The notes under the pieces are model-generated. The model made no database searches and had not been told where the DNA came from. It saw only the letters and a list, made by a program, of their open reading frames with translations. The position numbers and the translations under genes are program-made. A DNA stretch of 64,000 nucleotides from Alteribacillus iranensis (GTDB lineage Bacteria > Bacillota > Bacilli > Bacillales > Marinococcaceae): contig NZ_FONT01000002.1 in NCBI RefSeq assembly GCF_900113025.1, positions 84,997 to 148,996 of the forward strand, written 5' to 3'. This document shows positions 25,801 to 34,664 of the stretch, piece by piece. Within the stretch, counting starts at the first letter, position 1, and every line of letters starts with the position of its first letter.

Positions 25801-27278
25801 TATGCGATTGCCCCGCTTTTTCGGAAAGTGTTGTATGCAAATGACTCTACGGAATACTGGTTTGATATGAAAAGAGAAGAAATTATCGGAAGTTCTGTGT
25901 TCGACTTGGAAAAAAAAGGAGTGTTTGTGCCTTCCATTACTCGAAAAGTGCTTGAGACAGAAAAGAAACAAACTTTAATTCAAACAACGCGGAATGGTAA
26001 AAAACTTCTCGTGACGGGAAATATTATTTATGATGATCATGACCAAATTAAATATATTGCTTGCTATTCTCAAGACGTTACCGAATTAGAGGAACTAAAA
26101 GCATATGTAAAAAAAGTAGAAGGCGAGCTGAATAGCATAAAGAAAGAATTAGTAGAGCTGCAACTGAAGAAAACAACCCCGTCTTCTATCATTGCGAAGA
26201 GTGAGAAAATGAAAAATGTGTTGCGAACGATTGATAAAGTAGCCGAAACAGACGCAACTGTATTGTTAACTGGAGAATCAGGGGTCGGAAAAACAATACT
26301 TGCCGAGCATATACACAAAACGAGTAAACGAGAAGGGAAGTTTGTCTCCATCAATTGTGGCAGCATTCCCGAATCACTTTTAGAATCTGAGCTCTTTGGA
26401 TATACACCCGGCGCATTTACTGAAGCTAATCCAAAAGGAAAAAAAGGCCTTGTCGAAGAAGCGCATGATGGTACTCTCTTCTTAGATGAAATCGGAGAAA
26501 TGCCTTTTAGCTTGCAGTCAAAACTGCTAACTCTTATACAAGAAAAGAAATTTTATCGTATTGGCGAAACGGAAGCGAAGACAGTCAATTTCCGACTATC
26601 ACGGCAACAAATAGAGATTTAGAAAAACGGATTAATGAAAATTTATTTAGAGAAGATCTGTATTTCAGACTATCTGTTATTCATATCCCGATTCCTTCTT
26701 TAAAAGAACGTCAAGAAGATTTGTTAGCGTTAATTATGGAGTTAACAAACACATTTATTAAACGCTATAAAACACAAAAAGAATTCTCACATGAAACCAT
26801 TGATTGTCTCCTCCAGTATCATTGGCCTGGTAATGTCCGTGAATTATCAAACATTATGGAAAGACTTATTTTAACTGTCGACGACCAAACAATTTTGCCT
26901 GAACATTTACCAGAACAAATCGACTCCAATTATTTATCAGTTTCGTTACATGCCTTAGGTCGAAAACCTCTACCGGAGATTATGAAAGAGACAGAAATGA
27001 GGGTGCTCGGAGAGGCTTTGGAACGTTGTAATAGTACCACCGCCATGGCTAAGTATCTTGGCGTTACCCAGCCAACGGTCGTAAGAAAGTTACAAAAATA
27101 TAAATCAGTGTTTGGTGAAACCCCGACTCGTTATTCACGAGAGAAGTGTAATCACTTCTCTCCAACATTCATGGATCACTCATACGACATGTTCCCATCG
27201 CATTCCATGATTTCTTTGCTCTATAAAACTTTCATGCGACATATTTTTCTTGCATTCTATCAGATGCTTGTCGTATGA
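25801..27278 (+). pseudogene. Decayed sigma-54-dependent activator (PAS-AAA-HTH)
   Basis: Remnant of an enhancer-binding protein like the one at 52155. The PAS domain begins abruptly at VLYANDSTEYWFDM with no plausible start, so the 5' end is lost. The AAA+ part has Walker A GESGVGKT, Walker B LFLDEIGEM and a degraded sigma-54 loop (GAFTEA instead of GAFTGA). A one-base shift near 26595 splits the AAA+ domain; the next frame resumes with TITATNRDLEKR, goes through HWPGNVREL and ends in a Fis-type helix-turn-helix (~27000-27110). The tail beyond ~27115 is non-native. Not expected to be functional. Confidence 0.85.
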
Positions 27279-27419
27279 ACGGCAAAACACTGTCTATACA
27301 GCAGGATTTCAGCTCTCAACTTTGATTTCTTGTCTCATGAAGCGTTCATACGACATGTACCCATCGCGTCCCTCGATTTCTTTGCTCTATGAACCTTTCA
27401 TGCGACGTATGTCATTCTT
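27180..27419. repeat. Second 166-bp-period tandem repeat, 1.4 copies
   Basis: The segment TCATACGACATGTWCCCATC recurs at 27180 and 27346, exactly 166 bp apart, with ~74 bp of clear similarity. Inside each copy a related motif TCATGCGACRTAT follows 52 bp after the first (27232, 27398). A reverse copy TGTCGTATG lies at 27269. The 52/114/166 spacing is the same as in the array at 20935, and both share GATTTCTTT and TGTCGTATG ~60 bp apart. It sits between a decayed activator and the group II intron; no gene is seen in it. Confidence 0.7.
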
Positions 27420-27451
27420 TCAAATTCTAGCTTCAGCAACCGTTGATAATA

Positions 27452-29325
27452 ATCGAGTAGGAGGCTAATCATTATTTGATTAGCCGACCTCTCACACCAC
27501 CGTGCGTACGGTTCCGTACACGGCGGTTCAATCTTTTGAGTATCGAGACTCATAAAGTTGGAACATGTCTTTTAATCCCCACTTTGTGAGTCTTTCTTTT
27601 GTTATTGCGATATGCAGGACTTCACTTCGTGATATTCGCCAATATCCCTTCCGGGAATTTGCATATTTCATGGCGTTGTCGTGATTGATTCCATATTTTC
27701 GAAGCATCCTGTATTTTGTTTTAACCTTTTTCCACCTTTTCCAGATGAGTTGTCGCAGTCGATGGTGTAACCATTGCTGGATTTTGATGATGAAATACTT
27801 CATTCTAGAAACCCCGTAGTAGTTAATCCATCCAACTGTTACCTGATTGATTTCTTTGATTATCTGTCTGAATGTTCCCGGACGTTTCCGACTGGTCAGT
27901 TTCCTCAAGTTAAGTTTGAATCGCTGTTTTGCCGGCTTGCTTGGCCGGCACCCGACTTTCCCATGTGATTTTGTATGTTGAATCCAAGGAATATAGCTGA
28001 AGTTGCCCCACAGACTTTACTTTTCTTTTGATTTATAATGAGTCTAAGGTCTTTCTCGATGAACTTTGTGACGCTTTGCATCACTCGCTCACCGGCCCTC
28101 GAACTCTTTACGTATATAACGAAGTCATCGGCATACCTAATGAAACGATGTCCTCTTTGTTCAAGTTCTCTATCTAATTTATTTAGATAGACGTTTGCCA
28201 ATATTGGAGAGAGGGGTCCCCCTTGCGGGGCACCTTCTGTCGTCTCAATATAGATATCTTTGTCAAGGATTCCTGATCGAAGGAATTTCCAGATCAGTTT
28301 AAGGACAGTTTTATCCAGGATGAACTCCTCCAGATACGCTCTAACTCTTTGATGGTGGATTGTATCGAAGTAACTTTTCAGGTCGCAATCCACCGCGACC
28401 TTGTAACCATCCTCGTAATATTGTTCCGCAAGCTTAATTGCCTGATGGGCATTTCTGCCTTTACGGAATCCGAAGCTCTTCTGAGAAAAGTGTGGGTCTA
28501 TGATGGGTTCGATTACTTGAAGTATAGCTTGTTGTACTACTCTATCCAGTACACATGGAATGCCCAGGTAACGTTTCGCGCCATCAGGTTTGGGGATGGC
28601 AACTCTTTTGACTGGCTGAGGCTGATAGGTTCCCTCTTTTAATTTCTTTTTAAGTGGCTGATAGTATGTTTCCATATGTCTTTTCAGTTGATATACGGTA
28701 ATACCATCGATTCCCGGGGCGCCCTTATTCTTTCTTACTTTCTTATAGGCGCTCCAAAGGTTTTTACCTGCAATAACTTTGTCAATCAGTTCGATACCGT
28801 CTTGTTCTTTCATGTCCATGTCGGCATCCCTGCGCGCTCCTGTGTACCCTTTGGTTTCCAACCTATCTCTCCACAGGCAGCCATCTTTTGGTCAGTACCG
28901 CGATGTTTTCTGCGCTTAGGCGGCGATGCCTACACCTCCTTGTTTTCCAAGATTTAAGATTGTTCAGCCCTTCGTTTCCATTCAGAAACTACTATGGCCT
29001 CTGCTGACTCCTCACGATAAATCTTATTTCAACCGGGGGTTACCCGTCCGTGAGGCCTCCCCGGGTAAGAGCTATAACCTTCATCCCATGTAACTGCTGT
29101 ATTTACTGTATGGAACTCGGGCAGTATCGGACTTCGTTTTGTTTAGCAAACTCGTCCATTCCAATTCAGCCTTGTATACAGTTTCTGTCCGTCAGTTCGG
29201 GAATTTGCCTCCGGCTTCCTTCAGATTCCACCTCGCGATGGACATCCTTGCCTTTGGCTAACAGTTCCCACTGCCAAGCCTGTAGTGGACTTTCACCACC
29301 AAGTTATAGCCCATGCCGGGCGCAC
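27452..29325 (-). mobile_element. Group IIC intron inserted behind a terminator
   Basis: The minus strand starts GTGCGCCCGGCATGGG at 29325 and ends CCTCCTACTCGAT at 27452. Domain V is recognisable near 27480-27525 (CCGCCGTGTACGG / CCGTACGCACGGTGG, then TGTGAGAGG) and domain VI as GGCTAATCA / TGATTAGCC. Domains I-III with TTACCCGGGGAGG fill 28862-29325, and the reverse-transcriptase gene lies in domain IV. The element resembles the Oceanobacillus group IIC intron. Insertion directly after the T-tract of a terminator hairpin is typical of class C introns. Total length 1874 bp. Confidence 0.92.
27528..28819 (-). pseudogene. ltrA: Group II intron reverse transcriptase/maturase, frameshifted
   Basis: The product has RT domains with GFRKGRNAHQAI, DCDLKSYFDTI, GAPQGGPLSPILANVYL and the active-site YADD (FIRYADDFVIYV), then FLGFNIQNHMGK. 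Near 27957-27959, in a run of A on the minus strand, one base is missing; the frame switches and the maturase domain (NLRKLTSRKRPGTF, GWINYYG) continues to 27528. The intact protein would be ~430 residues. The start is set at ATG 28819, behind AGGG; the frame is open to 28861. Either the intron has lost its protein, or the run was miscounted. Confidence 0.88.
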
Positions 29326-29365
29326 TAAAAAAGCTGCCCTGGCTATTCATTAGCCTAGGCAGCTT
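29326..29365 (-). terminator. Terminator of the siderophore-binding protein gene (intron target)
   Basis: On the minus strand AAGCTGCCTAGGCT pairs with AGCCAGGGCAGCTT around a 7-nt loop, followed by TTTTTTA. It lies 5 bp after the lipoprotein stop, and the group IIC intron begins at the very next base. Confidence 0.92.
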
Positions 29366-29370
29366 CCCTT

Positions 29371-30351
29371 CTATCCTTCTATGACACTTTCTACTTCTTT
29401 TACCATTTCGGATACGGATACGAAGCCGCCGCCGGAGAGGTACCAGAAGTCAGGGTTAAGATAAATAATACGGTCATTTTGGTACGCTTTTGTTTTTTCG
29501 GTGAGTTCATTTTCAACAACTTGCTGAGCGGAGGATTGACCGCCTACTACCGCCCCGCGATCTATAACAAACAAGTAATCCGGGTCCTGTTCTGCAATAT
29601 ATTCGAAGGATACGCTTTGTCCGTGTGTCGATGCTTCGATATTTTCATCCGATTCCGGGAACCCAAATTCATCGTGGATGATGCCAAAGCGGGAGCCGGA
29701 ACCATAAGCGCTGACTTTACCATCATTGGCAAGAACGATAAGAGCTTCTTCGTCTTTCGCAGATACTTTTTCATTTAATGCTTCTACATCTGCTTTCACT
29801 TCTGCTAGGTGCTCTTCAGCTTCTGCTTCTTTTTCAAAAATTTTAGCGAGAGTTGTGACGTTTTCTTCAAAAGAATTCATGTAGTCCTGAGTATCCACTT
29901 CCAAGAAAACGGTTGGAGCAATTTTACTGAATTCTTCATAGGCATCTTGCTGACGTCCAGAAATAATGATGAGATCCGGTGCCATATTGGCGATTTTTTC
30001 AAAGTCTGGTTCTTTTAAGCCACCCACGTTTTCATAGTCGGAGCTTTCATATTCTTCTAAGTATGAAGGAATGTTTGCTTGAGGTACTCCGGCCACGTCC
30101 ACTCCCAATGTGTCTAGTGTATCGAGACTGCCAAAGTCAAAAACGACAACTTCCTCAGGATTAGCCTCTACGGTTGTTTCTCCAAGTTGATGTTCTATAA
30201 CGATTTCTTCAGCAGCTTCGTTGTTTCCCCCTTCACTGCCGTTGCTGCTTCCGGAAGCTTCTGTGGATCCCTCTTCCTCTCCACCAGCGCCACACGCCGA
30301 AACCGTTAAAGCCATCAATAACATCCCTGCCACATTACGAAATTTCTTCAT
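29371..30351 (-). CDS. Iron-siderophore ABC transporter substrate-binding lipoprotein
   Basis: A 326-residue class III binding protein with signal peptide and lipobox LTVSAC near residue 21, a Ser/Gly/Glu-rich linker, and a FecB-type domain with FDFGSLDTLDTLGV and APTVFLEVDTQDYMNSF. The family binds iron siderophores such as petrobactin (YclQ) or catecholates. ATG 30351 is chosen over TTG 30354; AAAGGAGAAGG lies upstream. A Fur-box-like palindrome at 30407-30437 indicates induction by iron limitation. No permease or ATPase genes are adjacent, so this is an orphan binding protein; a terminator and intron follow. Confidence 0.9.
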   Translation of the reverse strand: MKKFRNVAGMLLMALTVSACGAGGEEEGSTEASGSSNGSEGGNNEAAEEIVIEHQLGETTVEANPEEVVVFDFGSLDTLDTLGVDVAGVPQANIPSYLEEYESSDYENVGGLKEPDFEKIANMAPDLIIISGRQQDAYEEFSKIAPTVFLEVDTQDYMNSFEENVTTLAKIFEKEAEAEEHLAEVKADVEALNEKVSAKDEEALIVLANDGKVSAYGSGSRFGIIHDEFGFPESDENIEASTHGQSVSFEYIAEQDPDYLFVIDRGAVVGGQSSAQQVVENELTEKTKAYQNDRIIYLNPDFWYLSGGGFVSVSEMVKEVESVIEG

Positions 30352-30406
30352 CAATCCTTCTCCTTTCTCCTTTACCTTTATTTATTATGTACTTATTAAA
30401 CAATAA

Positions 30407-30437
30407 TGAGATTCATTATCATTGATAACTATTCTCA
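30407..30437 (-). promoter_or_regulatory. Fur box upstream of the siderophore-binding gene
   Basis: The stretch between TGAGA and TCTCA contains TTCATTATCATTGATAACT, which matches the Fur consensus TGATAATNATTATCA at most positions when the two half sites are allowed to overlap. It lies 56-86 bp before the start codon, in the promoter region, so iron-dependent repression is likely. Confidence 0.75.
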
Positions 30438-30619
30438 TCATAGCATGGCATTTTTATATGTCAATAACTTTTCACAAATTAATGAGATTATCTACACTCT
30501 CGATTAATATCCCACCTTCTGTACATTCTCCCCATCCATAGAATCGACTGCTCCAAAAGCTGCCTCGGAAGTCGAAACGAACAGGACGAGGCTGCCCCAT
30601 ACATAGAGACAGCCCCGTT

Positions 30620-30936
30620 TCATATGCCCTTGTTAGCTCCGCAGCATTTTTTATATTTCTTCCCACTCCCGCAAAAGCAAGGATCATTACGTTCCCGTTT
30701 TTCTAACTTGACGACAGGGCGATTTTCCGCGCTTGCATCCATTCGCTCATGGAAATAGTATTCGCGTTCTAACGCGTTTTTTTCCAAAGTGACAGGTAAG
30801 GATGGCTTTCACCAATGACCGGGAAGAAACTATATGCCGCTTCCTCCATATCTGTCATCACTGAAAAAGGACTGTAAAGGGTCGTATTTAAGATCTGACA
30901 GCCCCTTTGTCTCATTTTTGTACCACACTTAATCAT
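30620..30936 (-). pseudogene. SEC-C motif protein remnant, frameshifted
   Basis: The minus strand ends in [17 protein letters not shown], a SEC-C zinc-binding motif as found at the end of SecA and many small proteins. Upstream, one frame reads [19 protein letters not shown] and the frame switches within a run of seven A (30777-30783 on the plus strand) to [13 protein letters not shown] and the motif. Joined it is ~105 residues from ATG 30936 or ~98 from 30915. Start uncertain; a larger ancestor is possible. A one-base error in the A-run would restore it. Confidence 0.55.
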
Positions 30937-31155
30937 ATCCCCCTAATTAGAAATTAGAGTTTCTTATATAACTATGTTATTGGCTAACTTTTCTTTCAAA
31001 AAATCTAAACGATGTCCATACCGGTAAAAAGCCTATCGAAATAGCCCAGGCAATAATACCGGTCCTCTTGATAAAGTTAAGTTGGGGAACTCTCGTAAAA
31101 GAGCTGTACCATTCTGTCTGTGAGAGAAATTTTTCTTAATTAGCTTATATCCTTA

Positions 31156-32496
31156 CTATTCAGAGCTTCTAACCATGTCTGGCAACCAAGTCGTTATTTC
31201 TGGTACTAAAATAATTAAAAAGACTAGTAGTAAATTAATAATTATAAATGGAAACGCTGCTGCATAAATTTGCTTCATCGATACTCCTTTTTTTACCACT
31301 GATTTCATAACAAACAAATTAACTCCGAATGGAGGAGAGATTGTTCCTATCTCAATAGCAATAAGCATCAACACTCCAAACCATAGTAGATTAAAGCCTA
31401 GTATTTCTACAATGGGTACAAATATTGGAAGTGTTATCATCATAATGGTGATAGATTCCATAAACGTTCCGAATGCGATAACCAAGAGCAACATTAACAG
31501 TACAATGATCATCGGACTTAAAGGTGCCTCTGATACCATGCTTGTCAAATGACGAGTAGCACCAGTGTAGGAAAGAGTTTGACTAAAAGCGGCAGATCCA
31601 GCAACGATGATTAAAATCATACCTGTTATTTTTAGGGTACCAATGATCGATTCTTTGACCACCTTGTAATTAAAAGATTTATAACACAACGCTAAAATCA
31701 CACTACCAAATACCCCCATAGCTGCAGACTCTGTAGGTGTCGCAACGCCTAAAAAAATTAGCCCTATTACCAAAAATATAATAAAACTCAATGGTAAAAT
31801 GTATTTAATTGTATCTATGGCTTTCTCAGAAAAAGGAATAGCCTGTACTTCATAAGTAGGTGCAATACTTGGATTCATTTTCGCTCTGATTATTATATAA
31901 ACAGACATTAAAATAGCCATTAAAACGCCAGGCAGAATAATGGAAATCATAAAATCTCCTATAGAGATTTGACCAATAGATGCTAATAAAACTCCAAGAG
32001 CACTTGGAGGTATCATGACTGCCAGCCCACCGCTTCCTAATATAGGTCCAATGGACATAGGATTCTTATAACCTTTATTTTCCATTTCAGGTAACAGAGT
32101 TGATCCTAAGATAGCTATACTCCCCATACTGGAACCTGTTAAGGTTGAAAGTAAACTTCCCCCTCCTACTGACATCATACTTAATCTTCCAGGTAGTTTC
32201 CCAAACCACTTGTCTATCGTATTTATTAGTTTTGAGGCTATCCCACCATGAAACATAATTTCACCCATCAGAATGAAAAAAGGGATAGGTGCTAAAGAGA
32301 AAGATGTTAATGAATCTTGAATACTTTGAATTAATAAAAATAATCCTCTTTCTCCTCCCCATAAAAATATTGCTGCCATAATATTAATAAACATAAACGC
32401 GAAGGCAATTGGAAGCTTTATAAGCATTAACAGTAGTAAGCCTATCAATATTAACAATAATAATTGGATCCACCCCAACGTAACCCCTCCCTGCAA
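31156..32496 (-). CDS. dctM: TRAP transporter large permease (DctM type)
   Basis: A 446-residue membrane protein with about twelve hydrophobic segments, the large subunit that carries the solute across the membrane using a sodium or proton gradient. DctM hallmarks include ILMGEIMFHGGIASKLI, LTGSSMGSIAILGSTLLPEM and IPPSALGVLLASIGQISIGD. The start region carries AGGGAGGGG before the first codon. It is the last gene of the TRAP set; 305 bp without a gene separate it from dctQ, unusual for this operon type. The organic acid or amino acid carried is unknown. Confidence 0.92.
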   Translation of the reverse strand: MQGGVTLGWIQLLLLILIGLLLLMLIKLPIAFAFMFINIMAAIFLWGGERGLFLLIQSIQDSLTSFSLAPIPFFILMGEIMFHGGIASKLINTIDKWFGKLPGRLSMMSVGGGSLLSTLTGSSMGSIAILGSTLLPEMENKGYKNPMSIGPILGSGGLAVMIPPSALGVLLASIGQISIGDFMISIILPGVLMAILMSVYIIIRAKMNPSIAPTYEVQAIPFSEKAIDTIKYILPLSFIIFLVIGLIFLGVATPTESAAMGVFGSVILALCYKSFNYKVVKESIIGTLKITGMILIIVAGSAAFSQTLSYTGATRHLTSMVSEAPLSPMIIVLLMLLLVIAFGTFMESITIMMITLPIFVPIVEILGFNLLWFGVLMLIAIEIGTISPPFGVNLFVMKSVVKKGVSMKQIYAAAFPFIIINLLLVFLIILVPEITTWLPDMVRSSE

Positions 32497-32801
32497 TAAA
32501 AGTTACCTTGCTGTTTTCTGTCTCTACTCAATATTTCTCAATATTTTCATCTTGGTATCACAAACTTCCCAACCTGTCATCAACTAAATATCACTGCAGC
32601 GAAAAGTAAATTTGTCTAAGAGGAGAACCATTGTAATTACAGTCCATATATGTTCCTAATTATGCTTGTTTTTCAATCCTACTTCAGTGCTCAATCACTC
32701 GTTAGGATGATAAATCTTGTGGCACACACATCTCCCGTATATCATGACAAAAACCGGTCCACCTTCTTCAAACCTAGGTTGCTGACGCATTTTCTATTTA
32801 T
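32497..32801. other. 305-bp gap between dctQ and dctM with no gene
   Basis: No reading frame with a ribosome binding site and no convincing hairpin were seen. The segment contains TCACTCGTTAGGATGATA (32695-32712), a 17/18 match to a sequence at 25219-25236. It may be the trace of a lost insertion. Confidence 0.4.
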
Positions 32802-33335
32802 TCATGCAGAGTAATCTTGATCAGCATTATTCACATCCGCTTTGACATTTTTCTTCGCACCTGATGTTCCCCTGTATAATTTCCTGATATATTCAAGCAT
32901 TAACACACCGGCTCCTATTGGAATAGCTAATACAACATATACTTGTGGTATTTTTAGAACCGAGTAACTATGGACACCTTGTGTGTAAAAATCAATAGTT
33001 GTTAACAATCCGTACCACGTGATGATGGCACAAACAAAAACACCAATTAAATTTACAAGTATATTTAAAAGAGTATTTAACTTTTCTGGTAAACCCTCAA
33101 TCAAATCAAGAGTGATATGACCATTATTTCGCAACAGCCAACCCGCTACTAAAAATGGTAAATATAAAAGAATATATTCATTGATTTCAATCACCCAAAC
33201 AAAAGAGGTGTTGGCTAGATATCGGGAGAAAACTTCTAGAACTATTGTTAAAACAGATAAAACTAGCAAAATTGATCCAATGACTAACATAATGTTTTCG
33301 ACCATATCTAGCATTTTTGATAGTTTTCTTAACAT
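32802..33335 (-). CDS. dctQ: TRAP transporter small permease (DctQ type)
   Basis: A 177-residue membrane protein with four hydrophobic helices, matching the small TRAP subunit that supports the large permease. The WVIEINEYILLYLPFLVAGWLLRNNGHITLD stretch is characteristic; a short form is FLVAGWLLRNNGHI. The length is normal. It lies 108 bp after dctP, across a hairpin, and before dctM. With DctP and DctM it completes a binding-protein-dependent secondary transporter. Confidence 0.9.
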   Translation of the reverse strand: MLRKLSKMLDMVENIMLVIGSILLVLSVLTIVLEVFSRYLANTSFVWVIEINEYILLYLPFLVAGWLLRNNGHITLDLIEGLPEKLNTLLNILVNLIGVFVCAIITWYGLLTTIDFYTQGVHSYSVLKIPQVYVVLAIPIGAGVLMLEYIRKLYRGTSGAKKNVKADVNNADQDYSA

Positions 33336-33376
33336 CTCTCACTCCCCCGCATGATCGCAATATGAAAGAAAAGCCT

Positions 33377-33428
33377 GAAAGTCCCCAATAGTATCGTCTT
33401 TAACGAAAATATATTTTGGGGACCTTTC
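33377..33428 (-). terminator. Intercistronic hairpin between dctP and dctQ
   Basis: GGTCCCCAAAATA pairs with TATTGGGGACTTTC on the minus strand around a ~20-nt loop. There is no clean T-run, so it is more likely an attenuator or RNA-stability hairpin that keeps binding-protein mRNA in excess over permease mRNA than a full terminator. Confidence 0.6.
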
Positions 33429-33443
33429 ATCTACTCTATTATT

Positions 33444-34451
33444 CTATTGGTTAAATATCTCTTTTACTTCTTTCACTGCATCTGGCATGCTTTCCTCTAA
33501 TTCACTCCATTTTGCCTCATACACAATTTCTTGAAATTCTCTACTTTCTTCTTCACTTAAAGTAGTCAACTCTACCCCAGCCTCTTTAACCGCTTTCATC
33601 TCCTTATTAATTTCTTCATCGAAATAATCAACCATATCCTTCTCAAACTCTGCCGTGATATCGATCAGTTTCTCTTTTGACCCTTCAGGCAAAGTTGACA
33701 GGGCATCCGGGTTAATATAGATACCAGCTTGTTGATTAAAGAACGGTTCATTAATAAGGTAACTTGTAACTTCTGTCCAGCCATCTTCTCTAGGTCCTAA
33801 TAACGGAAAACCAAACCCATCTACCATTCCTCTTTCTAAAGAAGTATATATTTCACTTGGTACAACGGCGACGGGGTTTGCACCTAAAGCTTCGAGTGAC
33901 CTATGATATACTGGATTGGATCGGATCGATAACCCTTGGAAGTCTTCCAACGTTTTTACTTCGTCATTACTCCAAAAATAGAATGGAAATGTGCTTAACC
34001 ATCTACCTAGATAAACAACTCCAGCATCTTCGTATACCCCTGACAAGTAATTAAAAAATTCGTTTTCTCTTTCTTCTGAAGGTGTAAAAGGAGACAAAGA
34101 CGCAAATTCTGCCTCGGGAACTTCATTTCCGAAATAAGCAGCAACATTAAACCCAACGTCAGCAATACCAGTTTGAACGGCACTAAATTGTTCTGGAACC
34201 GGTATCGTTTCGTCGCTTCCAATCCAATCTATTGTAATGTTTTCCATCTCTGACTCCACCTTATCTATCCACATTGGGACAACGTCTCTTGTATATGCAT
34301 GATTTGATGGAAATACGCTTACTAATTTTAATGTGTGGGTGCCGTCCTCATTATTTTTACCAGCAGCTTCGTCTGCTCCTTGATTGCTTCCACAGCCCGT
34401 TACTCCTATCAATAAACACAAGAATAAGATTAAATGTCTGGATTTTTTCAT
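33444..34451 (-). CDS. dctP: TRAP transporter substrate-binding lipoprotein (DctP type)
   Basis: A 335-residue extracellular binding protein with signal peptide and lipobox LIGVTGC near residue 17. The DctP fold is shown by VSVFPSNHAYTRDVVPMWIDKVE, the central GLSIRSNPVYHRSLEALGANPVAV region with the ligand-carboxylate arginine (SIRSNPVYHRSLEALGA), and EIYTSLERGMVDGF. ATG 34451 is preceded by AAAAGGAG; the frame is open further upstream without a site. It follows ilvE in the same operon. The neighbouring enzymes suggest an amino-acid-like or cyclic amidine-type ligand. Confidence 0.9.
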   Translation of the reverse strand: MKKSRHLILFLCLLIGVTGCGSNQGADEAAGKNNEDGTHTLKLVSVFPSNHAYTRDVVPMWIDKVESEMENITIDWIGSDETIPVPEQFSAVQTGIADVGFNVAAYFGNEVPEAEFASLSPFTPSEERENEFFNYLSGVYEDAGVVYLGRWLSTFPFYFWSNDEVKTLEDFQGLSIRSNPVYHRSLEALGANPVAVVPSEIYTSLERGMVDGFGFPLLGPREDGWTEVTSYLINEPFFNQQAGIYINPDALSTLPEGSKEKLIDITAEFEKDMVDYFDEEINKEMKAVKEAGVELTTLSEEESREFQEIVYEAKWSELEESMPDAVKEVKEIFNQ

Positions 34452-34664
34452 CCGCTCACTTCTCCTTTTATTTTTTTCCCTGAGTGCGGGTGAGTTTTGC
34501 GAGGAAGCTTTTATCATTAAAGGAGTATTTAGTTTTTATTCTGGTACATGGAAGTAGATTTCCCAAATACTAAAAAAGTCAGCTTCTTCATTTGCACAGT
34601 AGATCGCCAGTTTCGGAAAACAAGTGAATATACAGTTTTCTCGGTTTATTATCCTGGATGCCAA

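Noticed and set aside
26580..26620. Programmed frameshift in the decayed activator
   Set aside because: No slippery sequence or stimulator is seen, and the gene also lacks its start and a proper GAFTGA loop.
27528..28819. Retron or diversity-generating reverse transcriptase
   Set aside because: The maturase domain, the GTGCGCCC 5' end and domains V/VI identify a group II intron.
30472..30687. 71-residue minus-strand frame as a gene
   Set aside because: It is a shadow frame over the SEC-C motif; the motif itself is in another frame.
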